Shown here: positions 28,457 to 37,184 of the stretch, one piece after another | How the letters are laid out: every line of letters starts with the position of its first letter | How positions within the stretch are numbered: position 1 is the first letter of the stretch | Program-made: the position numbers and the translations under genes | Source of the DNA: Gemmatimonadota bacterium | GTDB taxonomy: Bacteria > Gemmatimonadota > Gemmatimonadetes > Gemmatimonadales > Gemmatimonadaceae | Direction: 5' to 3' | DNA length: 64,000 nucleotides | Assembly: GCA_016719105.1 (NCBI GenBank) | Contig: JADKAQ010000020.1 | Location: 1-64,000 of the forward strand | The notes under the pieces: model-generated | Told to the model about the DNA's origin: nothing | The model's database searches: none | What the model saw: only the letters and a program-made list of their open reading frames with translations

Positions 28457-31135
28457 ATGTCCGCCCTCACGCGCCGCTCCCTCCGCGCGCTGCTCACCAC
28501 CCTCGCCCTGCTCGCCGGGCCGCAACTGGCACCGGCGCAACAGCCCGCGCCCGCGCCCACCGCGCTCGGCGCGCCGCCCCGCGTCCTCCTCATCGGCACC
28601 CGCCCCGAGGACGAGGACAACGCACTCATCGCCTGGCTCTCGCTCTTCCGGCACTACGACGTTGGCGTCCTCTCGCTCACCCGCGGCGAAGACACGCCGA
28701 ACCTGGCCGGTCCCGAGCACGAGGCACCGCTGGCGGTGGTGCGCACGGCCGAGCTGCTGGCGGTGCGGCAGCGCGATGGGGCGCGGCAGTTCTTCACGCG
28801 CGCCTACGACTTCGGCGCCACGCGCGTGGACTCGATCGTGGCGCGCGAGTGGCCGCGCGACTCGCTGCTGCGCGACGTGGTGAGCGTGATCCGCGCCTTT
28901 CGCCCGCACGTGATCATTGCGCTCACCAGCACCTCCGACACCATCGATGCCACGCGGCGCCTTTCGGCGGAGCTGGCCGCCGAGGCGTTCGCGGTGGCCG
29001 ATGATAGCGTGCGCATGCCAGCGCTGCTCACCGGTCGACTGCCGCGCTGGCGGGTGGGGCGGCTGTACACGCTGGACCGCGGGGGCGCCGCGGGGGGCGC
29101 GCGCACCCTTTCCATAGATGTAGGCGCCTTCGACGGGCGCTCCGGCAGGAGCTACGCGGAACTGGGCGCGACGTTCCGCCAGCTGCAGCGCACGCTGGGG
29201 CCGCCGGTGGCCCCGTCGGTGGGGCCGATGCTGCGCACGCTGCGCCTGGACAGCACGCGCGTGGGCGACGCGCCCTCGCTCCTGGCCGGCGTGGACACCA
29301 CCTGGGCGCACTTCGCCAATGGGGTGCCTGACGAGGCCGTGGCACAGCTCGACACCCTGCAGCGGGAGATAGCGGCCGTGCGGGCGGCGGTGCGCGATGC
29401 ACCCATGGCCGCCGAGGGCGCCGAGCGCGCGGGGGTGAGCGCGGCACTCGCGGAGGCGCTGGCGCGCGTCGCGGCGCGTACCACGGCGGTGCGCGTCGCA
29501 CTCCCCTGCCGGGACGAGTCGGGGGTCCCGATCTGCGAAGGGGATACCGGTGACCTGGCGATGTCACTCGGCGCCCTGCGCGAGCGTGCGACGCGCGGCA
29601 TGCTCGCGGCGGCCGGTGTGGTGCTCGACGGAACGGTCGCGCGGGCGTTGGTTGCGGCTGGCGACTCGGTGCCGGTCACGGTCGCGATCTACAACGGAGG
29701 TCTCGCTCCAATCACGGTCCGCCGGGTCGCGGCCTTCAACGGTAACGCGCTGTCGGTCCTCGCGCGCGAGGCGACCATCACGATCCCGCCCGACAGCACG
29801 GCGCGACTCACGGGATGGGTGCGCGTGACGGCACCGACGTTTCATTGGTGGCAGGTCGATGGGCTCGTGACCGGAACGTCGCTGCACGTGCGGCGCGCGC
29901 GCTCGCGTGGCGCGGTGGTTCCGCAGCTCATCGCGGGTGAAGAACGCATCCGCACCTCGGGGGTGGAGGCGACGATCGCCCTGGGAGGCGTCGACGTGCC
30001 GGTGATCGCGGCGCCGCTCGCCTATCGCGACCGCGACATGCTCCGCGGCGACGTGTCGTACCCGCTCGCCGGCGTCCCGCCGGTGTCGATCCTGCTCGAC
30101 CGCATGTCGGAGTTTGTCCGCGCCAACACCCCGGTCGATCGCTTCTTCCGCGTCTTCATCCGCTCGGCGCGCGCGACCCCCGATACGCTGGCCGTGCGCC
30201 TGCGCCTCCCGGTTGGACTCACCGCCGATTCGCTCACGCGCACGGTGGCGCTCCCGCCGTTCGGCAGCCGCAACCTCTTCTTTCGCCTGCGAGGGACGCT
30301 GCGTCCCGGCACCGACACGATCGCCGCGGCCGCGCTGAGCCTGGTGCGGCGTGCGCGCGAGCTCTCACCCGGCGTCATCAGCATGGACCCGGTGGGCGAA
30401 GTGCGACACGGCAGCATCACACGCGAGTATCCGCACATCCCCAGGCAGCAGTTCGTGCGCTTCGCCAACGATCGTGTCGAAGCGGTCGACCTGCGTGTCC
30501 CCTCGCGGCTCAAGGTGGCCTACGTGCGGGGCGCCGAGGACCTGCGCCTGACGCTGGCCCAGCTCAACGTGACGCCGCAACTCCTGGAGCCGGCGCTGCT
30601 CTCGGTCGTCAACCTCTCGGCGTTCACGACGGTGCTGGTGGGGAACGGGGCGCTGGCGTCAGACGCCATGCAAGCGGCGGTCCCCGCGCTGCAGCGCTTC
30701 GTGCAGGGCGGCGGCACGCTGGTGATCCTCTCCGGCGGGCGCGAGGTGGGGGAGAGCGCGCTCCTCCCGTTCCCGATCACCTTCGACAGCACCCCGCGGC
30801 GGTTGCGCGACGTGACCCAGCCTGTGCAGCTGACGGCACCGCGTGCGCGCCTGCTCACCTGGCCTAACGCGATCACGGCGCGGGACTTCGAACGCTGGGA
30901 GGGGGATCGGGCGCGCAACGTGCCTCGGGCGTTCGACGCGCGCTACGACGCGATCCTCTCGATGCGTGATGCCGCGGACAGCCCGGTAACCGGCACCCTG
31001 CTGACCGCGCGCGTGGGGCGGGGGACGGTGGTCTTCTCGGCGCTGTCGCTCGATGCGCAGCTCGAATCGTCGGTGCCCGGCGCGGCGCGCCTGCTGGTGA
31101 ACCTGCTCTCGGCGGGGCTGGCGGCGGGGGGGTGA
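28457..31135 (+). CDS. secreted PIG-L family protein lacking the metal ligands
   Basis: About 892 residues. The first 28 or so form a signal peptide (ALLTTLALLAGPQLAPAQQ), so it is exported. Residues about 38-250 match the PIG-L/LmbE deacetylase domain (VGVLSLTRGEDTPNLAGPE, then GARQFFTRAYDFGATR and FRPHVIIALTS). Active members carry an AHPDDE metal motif and a later HxxH. Here the first reads TRPEDED and the region after FRPHVIIALTS holds no histidines. The enzyme is therefore probably catalytically dead or reworked. The rest is beta-rich with a late flavodoxin-like segment (LVGNGALASDAMQAAVPALQ). ATG 28457 is chosen because it starts the signal peptide. Intact frame. Confidence 0.8.
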   Translation: MSALTRRSLRALLTTLALLAGPQLAPAQQPAPAPTALGAPPRVLLIGTRPEDEDNALIAWLSLFRHYDVGVLSLTRGEDTPNLAGPEHEAPLAVVRTAELLAVRQRDGARQFFTRAYDFGATRVDSIVAREWPRDSLLRDVVSVIRAFRPHVIIALTSTSDTIDATRRLSAELAAEAFAVADDSVRMPALLTGRLPRWRVGRLYTLDRGGAAGGARTLSIDVGAFDGRSGRSYAELGATFRQLQRTLGPPVAPSVGPMLRTLRLDSTRVGDAPSLLAGVDTTWAHFANGVPDEAVAQLDTLQREIAAVRAAVRDAPMAAEGAERAGVSAALAEALARVAARTTAVRVALPCRDESGVPICEGDTGDLAMSLGALRERATRGMLAAAGVVLDGTVARALVAAGDSVPVTVAIYNGGLAPITVRRVAAFNGNALSVLAREATITIPPDSTARLTGWVRVTAPTFHWWQVDGLVTGTSLHVRRARSRGAVVPQLIAGEERIRTSGVEATIALGGVDVPVIAAPLAYRDRDMLRGDVSYPLAGVPPVSILLDRMSEFVRANTPVDRFFRVFIRSARATPDTLAVRLRLPVGLTADSLTRTVALPPFGSRNLFFRLRGTLRPGTDTIAAAALSLVRRARELSPGVISMDPVGEVRHGSITREYPHIPRQQFVRFANDRVEAVDLRVPSRLKVAYVRGAEDLRLTLAQLNVTPQLLEPALLSVVNLSAFTTVLVGNGALASDAMQAAVPALQRFVQGGGTLVILSGGREVGESALLPFPITFDSTPRRLRDVTQPVQLTAPRARLLTWPNAITARDFERWEGDRARNVPRAFDARYDAILSMRDAADSPVTGTLLTARVGRGTVVFSALSLDAQLESSVPGAARLLVNLLSAGLAAGG

Positions 31136-31153
31136 GGGGGGGAGCGCCCCGCG

Positions 31154-31363
31154 TCACGACGCCGCGTCGGCACCGAACTGTTCGAGACTCACCTGCGGGA
31201 GCTGCGCCACCTGCGCCGCGTGCTCGATGGTCATGCTCACGAGATTGCCGTCCTTGTCGAGATCGACACACACGTTCTCCGAGATCTCGCGTGTTTCGTC
31301 GACAATCTCGTCGGAAAACTCCAGGAGCGCGGTGTCGGTATCCTTGAAGTACTTCACCTTCAT
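31154..31363 (-). CDS. DUF2283 protein
   Basis: Small DUF2283 protein, 69 residues, starting MKVKYFKDTDTALLEFSDEI and including ENVCVDLDKDGNLVSMTIEH, both typical of the family. Function unknown; these genes often sit near toxin-antitoxin modules, as here (the HigBA-like pair starts 160 bases upstream). ATG 31363 is the family's normal start; the longer frame upstream is not coding-like. Confidence 0.8.
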   Translation of the reverse strand: MKVKYFKDTDTALLEFSDEIVDETREISENVCVDLDKDGNLVSMTIEHAAQVAQLPQVSLEQFGADAAS

Positions 31364-31523
31364 GGGCGGAACCTTCGGTCGAAGAACGCGTTGTGGACGG
31401 TCGTAACGTCGGAGAGGAGGACAACCCTCGGCGGTGAGTGAACGGCTCGAGATCCCTCGAGTTTTGCGGCGAATTCCGACGAGAGGCGCGGCGCTCACGC
31501 TGCATCACCCCACCGCCATCAGG

Positions 31524-31835
31524 TCACGCCACACCCCGCCGCCTCGGTGCGTGCAACGCTTCCGCCACCGCCTGCGGGTTCCGCGCCGCCACCCTGAGCA
31601 ATGCCAGCGCCGGGCCGTCCGGCGTCCGCCGTCCCTGCTCCCAGTTGCGCAGCGTGGAGACGCTCACGCCGATCATCAGCGCGAACTCGGCCTGCGTCGT
31701 CCCGAGCTTCTGGCGCACGGCGCGTACGTCGGCCGGTCGGAACGTCGTCACGCGTCCCCGAGGCGATGCTCCGCGTCGCACACGACCGGCCTGGCGAACG
31801 CTCGTCAGCAACTCCGCGAATGCGTCTGTCTTCAC
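31524..31835 (-). CDS. helix-turn-helix antitoxin (HigA/NadS-like)
   Basis: 103 residues with an XRE-type helix-turn-helix: FRPADVRAVRQKLGTTQAEF, then MIGVSVSTLRNWEQGRRTPD. The C-terminus (ALALLRVAARNPQAVAEAL) is typical of NadS-like antitoxins. GTG 31835 overlaps the toxin stop as GTGA, so the pair is translationally coupled with the toxin gene first, the usual HigBA order. It should bind the toxin and repress the shared promoter. Confidence 0.8.
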   Translation of the reverse strand: MKTDAFAELLTSVRQAGRVRRGASPRGRVTTFRPADVRAVRQKLGTTQAEFALMIGVSVSTLRNWEQGRRTPDGPALALLRVAARNPQAVAEALHAPRRRGVA

Positions 31836-32149
31836 CCGAACTCCTCTTCGACGACGTGGCGTAACTGCTTCACCTGCGATGGTGTCAGGTCGCCGTGTTC
31901 GCTCTTCTTGTAGAGATACAGGAGATAGAGCGTCCCGCTCACGGCGTCCCAATAGTAGATGACCCGTAGCCCTCCACGCTTCCCGCGTGGCGGAAGCGCG
32001 ACGCGCAGCTTCCGCAGTCCGCCCGATCCGGCGATGATGGCGCCCTGTTCCGGGCGCAGCAGCAAGGCGAGCTGCAACGCGCGATACGAGGCGTCATCAA
32101 GCGTACGCCGGAGGAGGGCGGTGAAGACCGGGGTCTCGATGAACCGCAA
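31832..32149 (-). CDS. RelE/HigB-type toxin
   Basis: About 105 residues of the RelE/HigB mRNA-interferase family. The core is GSGGLRKLRVALPPRGKRGG followed by LRVIYYWDAVSGTLYLLYLY and KKSEHGDLTPSQVKQL, all typical. The start is uncertain: TTG 32149 fits the frame (RFIETPVFTALLRRTL), but no ribosome binding site precedes it. An ATG at 32166 lies in a different frame, so a small indel near the start is possible. Confidence 0.8.
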   Translation of the reverse strand: MRFIETPVFTALLRRTLDDASYRALQLALLLRPEQGAIIAGSGGLRKLRVALPPRGKRGGLRVIYYWDAVSGTLYLLYLYKKSEHGDLTPSQVKQLRHVVEEEFG

Positions 32150-32584
32150 GGTGGAGTGTACGCCAATGGCGCAGTGAGATCAACGGGCGTGACGGCGGGA
32201 AGTCGATCGCTCCGGCGCAGCGAACGCGCTGCCTGTCGGGCCCGTGAACGATGCGGAGACTCCTGTCAGTACTCGTCATCCTTCCATTGCGAGTTGTAGC
32301 GAACGAGTGCCCTTGCGCCGCGCGCGAAGAGTTGGCGCTTCGCGCGTCGCTGCCATGCGGGCCGAGGAACAACTGGCTGGCGACGATTCGATCGAGTGTG
32401 CTTGCCACGGGGCGTGGTCAGCCCGTCCTTTTCCAGCTTGCGCTGGGAAGGGGCGACCCGGCACCCATCCGCCCTCCAACCTCACTCCGTCCCCCGTCCC
32501 CCCCTTCGCGCCCCCTGCACCTTCCCCCCCATTCAGGGTATCTCTGCACGTCACCCTCTCCCCAGCCTCCCGCCCACCCCGCTC
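32150..32584. other. intergenic region, no gene seen
   Basis: About 435 bases between the divergent toxin gene and the beta-barrel gene. Frames here are proline/arginine-rich shadows. It must hold the promoter of the toxin-antitoxin pair and that of the beta-barrel operon. Confidence 0.35.
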
Positions 32585-33340
32585 GTGCGATCGCCCCGCT
32601 CCGCCCGCCCCCTGCTCAGCCTCGCCGCCCTACTTGCGCTCGCCGCACTCCCAGCCGGCGCCCAGTTGGCCACGGGAGAGGGTTTCCTCTTTCGCGCCCC
32701 CTCGGTGCGGCTGACCCTCTCCGGTGGTTTCGCGGCCCCCCGCGCCCGGAGCGACATCTTCGACCTGGTCACCGACGAACTCACGCTCGACCGCGGTGAC
32801 TTCGCCTCGCCCGCCTTTGCCCTCTCGGCGGCGGTTCGCGTCGCCCCTCGCGTGGAGGTCGGGATCAGTACCTCCTACGCCGGCCGCACCGCCGACTCCG
32901 AGTCGCGCGACTTCACGGGGGAGGACGACCTCCCCATCCTCCAGTCCACCACGCTCGACCGCGCGACGATCATGGCGACGGGGCGCCTCTCGCTCCTCGC
33001 CCCGGGGCGCGCCATCGGGCGCTACGCCTGGATCCCCCGCCGCGTGGTCCCCTACGTGGGGGGCGGGGGGGGCGCCGTCTGGTACCGGCTCCGCCAGAAC
33101 GGCGAGTTCGTCGACCGGGAAACGCTCGACATCTTCGAGGACTCGTTCGAATCGAAGGGGTGGTCGCTGGGCGCCACCGGCTTTGGCGGGGCCGACATCT
33201 CGCTTGCCCCCCGTTACGGGCTTACAGTAGAAGGGCGGTACCTCTGGGCCCGCGGGCCGATGAACGGCGATTTCAGCACCTTCAACAAGATCGACCTTTC
33301 GGGGTATGATGCCTCGATCGGGGTGTTCGTCAGGTTCTGA
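32585..33340 (+). CDS. outer-membrane beta-barrel protein
   Basis: About 251 residues. GTG 32585 begins a signal peptide (PLLSLAALLALAALPAGAQ). The mature part alternates hydrophobic and polar residues with aromatic strand ends (SVRLTLSGGFAAPRA, VEVGISTSYAGRT, RYGLTVEGRYLWARG) and finishes in a C-terminal aromatic strand (SIGVFVRF), as in small outer-membrane barrels. The upstream part of the open frame is low-complexity and is excluded. Its TGA shares its last base with the ATG of the next gene. Role unknown; possibly a porin-like or structural protein. Confidence 0.7.
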   Translation: MRSPRSARPLLSLAALLALAALPAGAQLATGEGFLFRAPSVRLTLSGGFAAPRARSDIFDLVTDELTLDRGDFASPAFALSAAVRVAPRVEVGISTSYAGRTADSESRDFTGEDDLPILQSTTLDRATIMATGRLSLLAPGRAIGRYAWIPRRVVPYVGGGGGAVWYRLRQNGEFVDRETLDIFEDSFESKGWSLGATGFGGADISLAPRYGLTVEGRYLWARGPMNGDFSTFNKIDLSGYDASIGVFVRF

Positions 33341-34480
33341 TGGGGGAGACACGCATGCATCGACACATCGCACGACTGGTCCTGCTCTCGGCCGCCCTCA
33401 CCGCGGCACCAGCCGCCGGCGCGCAGGGGACGAGCGAACCGTGGGCCCCGTGGATCGGCTGCTGGGACCTGGTGCCGCGCCCCGGTTCCGCGGAGCGAAG
33501 CGAACGAGTCTGCGTCCTCCCCACGGAGAACCCGGCGGCGGTCGACCTGGTCTCGCTCGCGGGCGACAGCGTCACCACGCGCCAGCGGCTCGACGCCTCG
33601 GCCGACAAACGCGCCGTGCAGCAGGGGAGCTGCGCCGGGGTCGAGACGGTGCAGGGGACGGGGGCGCGCGTGTACCTGCGCACCACCATGCGCTGTGGCG
33701 AGGAGAACCGCCTGGTGAACAGCGTGATGGCGATGTCGCGCGATGGAGAATGGCTCGACGTGCGCGGGGTGGCCTTCGGCTCCAACGTCGGCGTGCGCGC
33801 CAACCGCTATCGCGAGGCGCCGGCCACGGCGCAGCTCCCGGCCAGCGTTGCGGCCGCCCTCCGCGGGCGCCCGAGCGGGATGCACTCGGCGCGCCTGGCG
33901 GCGTCGGGCCCGGTGCAGCTGTCGGACGTGGTGGAAGCGTCCCGCTTTCTCGAGGTAGGGGTGCTGCAGACGTGGCTGGCCGAGCGGGGGCAGGGGTTCG
34001 GGCTCGATGCCGAGCGGCTCGTCTCGCTCGAAGCGTCGGGGGTGTCGCCGTCGGTGATCGACATCATGGTCGCCCTGTCGTACCCGGACGTCTTCGCGCT
34101 CGATCGCACGCGCCTGGGTGATCCGCCCCCTGATACGCGCGGCGAGATGCGTGGCGGCGACTTCGGCGGCGACGACTACTACGACGGCGGCGGCTGGGGC
34201 TACGATCCCTACGGCTACGGCTATGGCCGCGGCTCCGGCTGGTACTCGGGACGACGCCCGGTGGTGGTGGTGCAGCGCCCGGCGGGCGACACCGAGGACG
34301 AACACGGCAAGGTGGTGAAGGGGCGCGGCTACGTCTCGGGGCGCAACGACTCCTCGGGATCCGGGAAGGCGAGCGGTTCGTCAGGCGGTAGCTCCTCCGG
34401 ATCGGCGGGGCGCGCGAGTTCGTCCGACTCGGAGAAGAAGGGGTCGAGCACCGGCCGCAGCCCAGGCGAAGGCCTGCCGG
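33340..34480 (+). CDS. secreted Gemmatimonas-type protein, C-terminus lost in corrupted sequence
   Basis: A signal peptide near the start (HIARLVLLSAALTAAPAAGA) is followed by a cysteine-containing beta-rich domain (PWIGCWDLV, VCVLPTEN, CGEENRLVNSVMAMSRDGEW) and a helical domain (FLEVGVLQTWLAERGQGFGL, then SPSVIDIMVALSYPDVFAL). A glycine/tyrosine-rich segment and a serine-rich linker follow. ATG 33340 overlaps the upstream stop; ATG 33355 is an alternative. After about 34480 the sequence turns into long G-runs. The frame stays open but no longer looks like protein, so the real stop is lost. I have seen this architecture in Gemmatimonadota; function unknown. Confidence 0.65.
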
Positions 34481-34486
34481 TGGCCA

Positions 34487-34860
34487 AGTGCGCGGGGGGG
34501 GGGGGGGCCCGGCCGGGGGGGGGGGGAAAGGGGCGGCGCGGGGCCGCCGCGCACCTCCGGTCCCCTCCCGGCAAGCGGCGCGCCCTGAACTCGGCGACCC
34601 CTGTAAATGCGCCTGCAGCAAGGCCCCCCCGCGCGGGGGGGGGGGGGCGGGCGCATCGCGGGGGGGGGGGGGGGGGGGCGGGGCCAAGCGGGAAGGGCGG
34701 TCGTCTCGCCTCGGCGCGGGGGGGCGGGGGCGCCCGCCCAGTGCAAACAGGGGCCGCCCGAAGCTGCGCCCTGCGGGGCCAGGGGCCGTCGGCTCTCTCG
34801 CCCGGGGGTTCCGAGCGCCGTCCCCGCCGGTTGGGGCGTGAGACACAGGCACCCTCCCCT
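34487..34860. other. poly-G low-complexity stretch, probable assembly or sequencing artefact
   Basis: Runs of 10 to 17 G with few interruptions (for example 34493-34507, 34514-34527, 34637-34648, 34662-34680). Nothing similar occurs elsewhere in the window. The secreted-protein gene entering from the left and the kinase domain from the right both lose recognisable sequence here. I see no biological feature in it. Confidence 0.6.
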
Positions 34861-34939
34861 GCGCACTCGCGTCCTCGCGAGACAGCGCAAACAGTGCGGC
34901 AGCGCCGGTGGCAGCGCGCCGCCGGCTGGTCCCGGCCGG

Positions 34940-35400
34940 GGACTGGTCACACTCGCCGCGCAGGCGCGGCGGGGGTGCCCGGTGAGCAACTCGTACGCGA
35001 TGAGCCCGAAGGCGTAGATGTCGGTGCGATGATCGGTGCTGGGATCGCCCGACGCCTGCTCCGGCGACATGTACGCCGGCGTGCCGATCGCGATCCCCAT
35101 CGACGTGAGCCCCGACGAGCCGTCGATCGTGGCGTTGGAGAGCGCCTTGCCGAAGTCGGTGATGACCGCGTGAGCGTCGGTGAGCAGGATGTTTTCGGGC
35201 TTTATGTCGCGGTGCACGACGCCCTGGCGATGCGCGTACGCCAGCGCCGAGGCCACCTCGCGCAGCAGTCGCACGGCGTCGGCGACGGGATACTCGCCGG
35301 AGTGCCGCAACCGCTCGCGCAGCGTGAGCCCTTCGATGTACGGCATCCGAAGGGCCGCGACGCCGCCAGGCGGGAGTGGGATGCCAGGGAGAGGCTGATC
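34940..35400 (-). pseudogene. serine/threonine protein kinase fragment
   Basis: The middle of a bacterial Ser/Thr kinase: MPYIEGLTLRERLRHSGEYP, ALAYAHRQGVVHRDIKPENI, ITDFGKALSNA, then IGTPAYMSPEQASGDPSTDH and FGLIAYELLTGHP. HRD and the GTPAYMSPEQ activation segment are intact; DFG is present. The N-lobe with the ATP-binding loop and lysine is missing upstream of about 35380, and everything after the ELLTGHP segment is missing downstream of about 34960. It is bounded by the poly-G stretch on one side and by non-coding sequence on the other, so either a genuine fragment or an assembly casualty. Confidence 0.6.
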
Positions 35401-35409
35401 TGCGCTTAA

Positions 35410-35789
35410 GGCTGGCCGACACGCGTCGGCTCGGCGGGAGCACTTAGCCAGCGGCGGGAGAGGGACATGCACGCGCCACTACGGTAATGGGAGGCAACGC
35501 GAGAGGCACGCGCCCGGGCGTCAGGACGCCTGCGGCAGTGTCCTGTTGGTCCGGGGCGCCGGGGACCGGGGCGACGGTGGAGCGAGCGCACTACAGCGCG
35601 GGGAAGCGCGCCAGACAAGGCAGCGACACCACGCCCCACGCATCTCCAACCTCCAACAACGAAAAGCGACAATTGTAACGGCGGCGTTCATCACCCCGCG
35701 CGCGACCATCACTGTGGCGCGCATGCCACGTTGATTGACAGGTGGCGCAAGAGCCTATAAGCTGGCCCCCTCTCGCGCAGACCGGTGCC
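35410..35789. other. intergenic region upstream of the giant operon
   Basis: About 380 bases. Both strands lack a convincing gene. Its right end is relatively AT-rich and carries the putative promoter at 35735-35761. Confidence 0.4.
35735..35761 (+). promoter_or_regulatory. putative sigma70-type promoter of the giant operon
   Basis: TTGACA (35735-35740) and TATAAG (35756-35761) separated by 15 bases, slightly short of the usual 16-18. An alternative -35, TTGATT at 35731-35736, gives a 19-base spacer. Transcription would begin near 35768, leaving a leader of about 20 bases before ATG 35790. This also argues against the upstream GTG at 35742 as the start. Confidence 0.45.
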
Positions 35790-37184
35790 ATGCCGACACG
35801 GGACGAGTGGCAAGCGGAACAGGAACGTCTTCTCGCGCTGTATCCTGAAGCGCGCGAGACGTTGGGCCGCATCCCCGGTGTGGTCGAGGTCGGTGTGGGG
35901 CTGCGCCATCGCGCCGGCGCGCTCGTGGAGGAGGCGGCCTTCGTCGTCTTCGTGGAAGCGAAGCGCCCCCGCTCGGAGGTGGCGCCTGACGAGATGATCC
36001 CGGCGACATTCCGCGGCATACCGGTCGACGTCGAGCCACGGCGCCCCGACATCCCGTTGCTGGGCTTCGGCGACGAGCGCGATCGCAAGAACTACAAGAC
36101 AAAAGTCGGCGGTACCGCCATCGGCTCAGAGGGATCGCGCGGGACGGGGACACTCGGCTGCTTCTGCTCGATCAACAACAGCACCGCCATCGCCCTGCTG
36201 AGCTGCCATCACGTCCTCTTCGACGGTGACGCCGAGGAGGGATCCGGGGTGGGGCAGCCGGCCTATGATGCGTCGTGCTGTTGCACCTGCAACGAGATCG
36301 CCAAGGTCACCACGGGGAACAAGAACATCGACTGCGCGTATGCGACGCTCAAGGACAAGGTGGCCTTCTTTCCCAAGGTCAAGCGCATCAAGCGCGGCGA
36401 TGGCACGGTCGAGGACGAAGGGCTGATCAGCGGCACGGCGACGGCGGTGATCAACCAAGCGGTGCACAAGGTGGGGTACAAGACCGGGCTCACGCGCGGC
36501 ATCGTCTCGATGGTGCTGCCGCGGGTGGAGGTCGACGTGGCGGCGGGCTTCGCGCGCTTCTGCGATCGCGGCGACTCGGGGTCGGTCGTCATCGACACCG
36601 CGAGCCGCAACGTGGTGGCCCTCTTGCGCGCGATGCCTGACGACGATGGGAAGAAAGGGCTCGCCGTCCCGATCGCCACGGTCGAGGCGGTGCTCAAGAT
36701 CAAGGTGCTGGCGAGCGACCCGACGGCGACGTATACCGAGCGTCGACTGGACGAAGACGAGGACGAAGAGCTCTTTCCCCTCCCGCCGGCGTCGCCGTTC
36801 CAGGCGCTGGTGGAGCGGCTGCGGGGATCTGAGGCGGGGCGCGACGTCCTCGCCCTGTTCGACCGTCATCGCGACGAGTGCCTGGCGATCGTCAACGCCC
36901 GGCGCACCTTCACCGTGGCCTGGCATCGCCACAAGGGGCCGGCGTGGCTGGCCGCCCTGGGGCGCAGTGCGCGCGACCCGATCTATGAAGTCCCGACCGC
37001 GATCGACGACGTGACGCGTGCCGAGGCGGTGACGGCGATCGATGCGGCGCTCACGGGCGAGGCGAGTGCGGCGCTGCAGGGCGACCTCGATGCGATGCGC
37101 GACGCGCTGGCGCCGGCGCTGATTGCGGCGCGCACGGTGGACGAGGCGCTGGCGCTGCTCGAAGCGAGCGGGAGTCGCACGTGA
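35790..37184 (+). CDS. trypsin-fold serine protease (Nal1-like), first of tandem pair
   Basis: About 464 residues, no signal peptide. The N-terminal 80 residues (VGVGLRHRAGALVEEAAFVV) resemble the lead-in domain of bacterial Nal1-like proteases. The chymotrypsin-fold catalytic residues are visible: His in LLSCHHVLF, Asp in NIDCAYATL and Ser in RGDSGSVVI. A cysteine cluster, SCCCTCNEI, lies between His and Asp. The C-terminal 130 residues are helical (RHRDECLAIVNARRTFTVAW, then GPAWLAALGRSARDP). ATG 35790 is chosen because the putative promoter overlaps the earlier GTG. Its TGA overlaps the GTG of the second protease (GTGA). First gene of the 17-kb operon; probably a processing or regulated cytoplasmic protease. 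Confidence 0.8.
   Translation: MPTRDEWQAEQERLLALYPEARETLGRIPGVVEVGVGLRHRAGALVEEAAFVVFVEAKRPRSEVAPDEMIPATFRGIPVDVEPRRPDIPLLGFGDERDRKNYKTKVGGTAIGSEGSRGTGTLGCFCSINNSTAIALLSCHHVLFDGDAEEGSGVGQPAYDASCCCTCNEIAKVTTGNKNIDCAYATLKDKVAFFPKVKRIKRGDGTVEDEGLISGTATAVINQAVHKVGYKTGLTRGIVSMVLPRVEVDVAAGFARFCDRGDSGSVVIDTASRNVVALLRAMPDDDGKKGLAVPIATVEAVLKIKVLASDPTATYTERRLDEDEDEELFPLPPASPFQALVERLRGSEAGRDVLALFDRHRDECLAIVNARRTFTVAWHRHKGPAWLAALGRSARDPIYEVPTAIDDVTRAEAVTAIDAALTGEASAALQGDLDAMRDALAPALIAARTVDEALALLEASGSRT

Noticed and set aside
35742..35789. Earlier GTG start for the first protease
   Set aside because: It would lie within the putative promoter, and the added residues do not resemble the family's start.
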